From positions 87,696-151,695 of the forward strand of contig CAZKFD010000016.1 of NCBI GenBank assembly GCA_964551995.1: a DNA stretch of 64,000 bases, written 5' to 3'. Below, one piece after another: positions 61,960-64,000 of this stretch (positions are counted from its first letter, which is position 1; each line of letters starts with the position of its first letter). Below the pieces are notes generated by a model, which made no database searches, was not told the origin of the DNA, and saw nothing but the letters and a program-made list of their open reading frames with translations. The DNA comes from DATKJS01 sp964551995. GTDB taxonomy: Bacteria > Acidobacteriota > Aminicenantia > Aminicenantales > Saccharicenantaceae. A program made the translations under genes and the position numbers.

Positions 61960-62182
61960 TCTTAAAACCTTGGCTACGACGATACAATGCTTTCATTTCG
62001 TATTATCTCTCCCAGTTAATATATAACCTACTATGCTTCAATTAAGAATCTATAAATGTGGTTCTTCATCCCCTGCGTATATTGCACAGCGGAAGCCTTG
62101 AACCCCCTATTAATTGACAGTAACATGGAAATAGATTTAGGTTAAGAACTAATTGAATTCTATCCATCCAGATTACAGGGCC

Positions 62183-63527
62183 GTGTCAACTGATGTTCGC
62201 AACTTCGGAGCCATCATAGGCCTCTTCAGTTAGCCGCTTGAACCGTCAGCTCATGGAGCCTGTCCAAGGACCAGAGGGCCTTATCCTCCCGGACGTAGCT
62301 GCGTTCACTCGCCCAGTCCTCCGCGTATTCGATGAGATAGCAGATCGTCAGCCGGACGTAGCTCTCGACCGAGGGGAAGACGCCGACCACCCGGCTCCGC
62401 CGGCGGATCTCCATGTTCAGCCGTTCCTGGCCGTTGGTCGAGGAGATCCGCTTCTTGTCGACTTCCGGGAAGTCGTAGAACGAGAGCGAGTCCTCGAGGC
62501 CTTCTTCCAGGCAACGGATAGCCTCCGGGAACCGCTTCCCATAATCGTCGATCAGGGCGGCGGCCGCCCGCCGGGCGCTCTTCTTGTCCGGCTCGAGCCA
62601 GATCTGCTTCAGATGGGCCGCCAACCGCGCTTTTTCCCGGTGCGGGACCTTGGCCAGGATGTTCCGCATGAAGTGCACCTTGCAGCGCTGCCACGAGGCG
62701 CCGAGCCACTCTTCCCTGACCGCGGCCTGGATCCCGGCGTGGGCGTCGGAGATACAGAGAGCTGTCCTCTTCATGCCTCTGGCTTTGAGCTTCCGGAAGA
62801 AGACGCGCCAGGAGTCCTCCGACTCGTCGAACATGGGCTCCACAGCCAGGATCTCCCGGGAACCGGCCGGGTTGACCCTACAGGCGATCATCACGGCCAC
62901 CGAGACCACTCGCCCCTCCACCTGGACCTTCTGATAAAGAGCATCGATCCGGAGGAAGGGATACTCCTCGGCCAAGGGGCGCGCCTTAAAGTCCTCGACC
63001 TGCGAGTCGAGCTCCTTGTGGAACTCCGAGACCTGGGAGGCGGAGATGTTCTCGATGCCCATGGCCTGGGCCAGACGCTCGATCTTCCGGGTCGAGACCC
63101 CGTTGATGAAGGCCTCCTGGACGACCGCGATCAGGGCTTGTTCGGACCGGCGTCTCTCCGAGATGAAGAACGGCACATAGCCGCCCTTGCGGACCTTGGG
63201 CACGAGAAGATAGACCGTCCCCATCCGAGTATCGACTCGCCGGGCCCGAGCTCCAGAGAAGTAAGTCGTGCGCTCTGAACTGTGCTTCCCCTTGGCCGCT
63301 CCGACCTTGGCCTCGGCCTCGATCCTCATCATCTCGGTCATGACCCACTTGAGCATGGCCAGGGAGGGATCCGGTTCCGTGATGAACTGCAATAGCGCCT
63401 TTTTGAACGCTGACTTATAATGCTGGTGGGGCATCTTAGTAAAACTTCTCCTCTCACTCGATTTTGCAGTCGAAGAGAGTTTACGATGGCCACCCTCCTA
63501 TGTAAATTTGCGAACTTCACTGTACAC
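62183..63527. mobile_element. IS256-family insertion sequence
   Basis: About 1345 bases bounded by imperfect 20-base terminal inverted repeats. The left (62183-62202) reads GTGTCAACTGATGTTCGCAA; the right (63508-63527), read in reverse complement, matches it at 16 of 20 positions. The single transposase gene fills the interior. No matching 8-9 base target duplication is seen, so the insertion is old or rearranged. The element is GC-richer than the AT-rich gene beside it. Confidence 0.82.
62226..63434 (-). CDS. IS256-family (Mutator) transposase
   Basis: A complete 402-residue DDE transposase. The first Asp is in FLRIDALYQKVQVEG and the second in LCISDAHAGIQAAV. The C-terminal Glu lies in SSTNGQERLNMEIRRRSRVV, followed by GVFPS, all typical of IS256. 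The frame is intact and the inverted repeats flank it, so it may be active. Confidence 0.95.
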   Translation of the reverse strand: MPHQHYKSAFKKALLQFITEPDPSLAMLKWVMTEMMRIEAEAKVGAAKGKHSSERTTYFSGARARRVDTRMGTVYLLVPKVRKGGYVPFFISERRRSEQALIAVVQEAFINGVSTRKIERLAQAMGIENISASQVSEFHKELDSQVEDFKARPLAEEYPFLRIDALYQKVQVEGRVVSVAVMIACRVNPAGSREILAVEPMFDESEDSWRVFFRKLKARGMKRTALCISDAHAGIQAAVREEWLGASWQRCKVHFMRNILAKVPHREKARLAAHLKQIWLEPDKKSARRAAAALIDDYGKRFPEAIRCLEEGLEDSLSFYDFPEVDKKRISSTNGQERLNMEIRRRSRVVGVFPSVESYVRLTICYLIEYAEDWASERSYVREDKALWSLDRLHELTVQAAN

Positions 63528-63935
63528 CAGCCAGGGGGCAGGGTTCCGCAGCACGAGGTCGCAGAACTTTCTAGCTAAAAAATCGCAAGCTGATTGGACT
63601 CCGGATCCAAAGGTCGGAGGTTTGAATCCTCTAAGGTACGCTCTTTTTCCCCCCTTGATTTTCAACCTGTTCGGTTAACATCACTTTCTAGCGAATAGAC
63701 ACGTAGTTTCAGCGAATTTCAGTCGATTTTGGCACATATTTGGCGCACGGGGAGAGGTTTGCTCTTGCCCTTAAAATCTGCCTCTTAGAGTAACCGCCTC
63801 TGAAAATCTGTCAAAGCATAATGAGAGAAAACAAGGGACATGCACCTGGAAAACCAGTCCGGACCTCATCCCTGAAAGCTGTGCCAGCGAAAATGGCAGT
63901 TTTGTGGCAAAATTCAGGGAAGGAGGATGGCGCGG
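63528..63935. other. Region between IS256 and IS3 elements with tRNA-like sequence and repeats
   Basis: Besides the tRNA-Arg-like sequence (63564-63640) no gene is seen. Short direct repeats follow it: AGCGAAT at 63690-63696 and 63711-63717, and TTTGGCACA / TTTGGCGCA at 63728 and 63739. Motif CGATTTTGGCAC (63724-63735) resembles the repeats after tRNA-Sec. The first terminus of the IS3-type element probably lies shortly before 63936 but I cannot fix it. Confidence 0.45.
63564..63640 (+). tRNA. tRNA-Arg-like sequence (anticodon CCG), possibly a pseudogene
   Basis: A cloverleaf can be drawn. The acceptor GAACTTT/AAGGTAC has six of seven pairs. The anticodon stem TTGGA/TCCAA has loop CTCCGGA (CCG at 63601-63603) and the T-stem is GGAGG/CCTCT. 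It lacks the usual GG in the D-loop (AAAAAATCGCA), has T instead of C at position 56 (TTTGAAT), and has no encoded CCA. It may be a decayed or mobile-element tRNA, or an island end. Confidence 0.45.
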
Positions 63936-64000
63936 ATGAAGAAGTCGAAGTTCACGGAGGAGCAGATCGCCTTCGCCTTGAGGCAGGCCGAGTCGGGCAC
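63936..64000 (+). CDS. IS3-family transposase OrfA (N-terminus only)
   Basis: The first 21 residues (MKKSKFTEEQIAFALRQAES...) are the classic start of IS3-family OrfA, a helix-turn-helix protein that joins OrfB by frameshifting to make the transposase. AAGGAGG lies nine bases before the ATG. The rest is beyond the window. Confidence 0.85.
   Translation, partial: MKKSKFTEEQIAFALRQAESG

Noticed and set aside
62175..63535. Target-site duplication around the IS256 element
   Set aside because: Flanks ACAGGGCC and CAGCCAGG do not match as an 8-9 base duplication.

Overview
The window is a 64 kb piece of a GC-rich chromosome from a Gram-negative, probably anaerobic bacterium. The lineage is inference only. 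Two features point to Acidobacteriota or the neighbouring Candidatus Aminicenantes group: a protein of the 'VWFA-related Acidobacterial' type, and a large secreted HExxH metalloprotease of the DUF4953 type. Several outer-membrane beta-barrels fit a Gram-negative envelope. Rubrerythrin, a complete selenocysteine system and a CoA-transferase/thiolase operon fit anaerobic fermentative life. Both ends cut through genes.

Bases 1-5484 (minus strand) hold a tight operon: aminotransferase, thiolase, aminotransferase, CoA-transferase alpha and beta. It looks suited to converting amino acids to acyl-CoAs. Bases 5581-10544 (minus) hold ileS-lspA-lgt-rluD with overlapping ends, so lipoprotein maturation is transcribed with isoleucyl-tRNA synthetase. 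nadB-nadC (NAD synthesis) follow, and then tldD-pmbA diverge on the plus strand. A nitroreductase, eda, kdgK and an ornithine-cyclodeaminase-like gene lie on the minus strand up to 19.8 kb. A DUF4861-like secreted protein beside them suggests use of uronic-acid polysaccharides.

Bases 21.2-26.0 kb hold a five-gene plus-strand operon with a good sigma-70 promoter: DapA-like, thrB, dapH, an M20 deacylase and an aminotransferase. It looks like threonine plus acetyl-pathway lysine synthesis, but the DapA-like protein lacks the DapA catalytic triad. Next come a TPR protein, a LmbE deacetylase-nagB pair, and an ABC exporter operon. That operon has its own GntR repressor, a perfect palindromic operator, and a permease fused to a beta-propeller. 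Bases 32-41 kb carry a universal stress protein, a lipoprotein, an RRM RNA-binding protein with a long leader and a clear terminator, and the selenocysteine operon selA-selD-selB preceded by a DsbD-alpha-like gene. The matching tRNA-Sec gene (selC) is at 59.3 kb.

Bases 41.2-43.3 kb are an accessory patch: a DUF5674 gene overlapping a small helical-protein gene, an internally deleted IS91-type transposase, and two copies of a 67-base repeat on either side. Bases 43.3-59.2 kb are mostly transport, secreted and outer-membrane proteins (MFS, VWFA protein, Omp85-like barrel, porin-like barrels, TolB-like propeller, metalloprotease).

From selC to the right end the sequence changes. It holds an AT-rich gene for a 784-residue protein with a PD-(D/E)xK nuclease motif, a complete IS256-family insertion sequence, an odd tRNA-Arg-like sequence, and the start of an IS3-family transposase. 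Short repeats next to both tRNA sequences share a CGATTT..GCAC core. Together this looks like a genomic island in selC. The 784-residue protein is the best candidate for an undescribed function, possibly defence.
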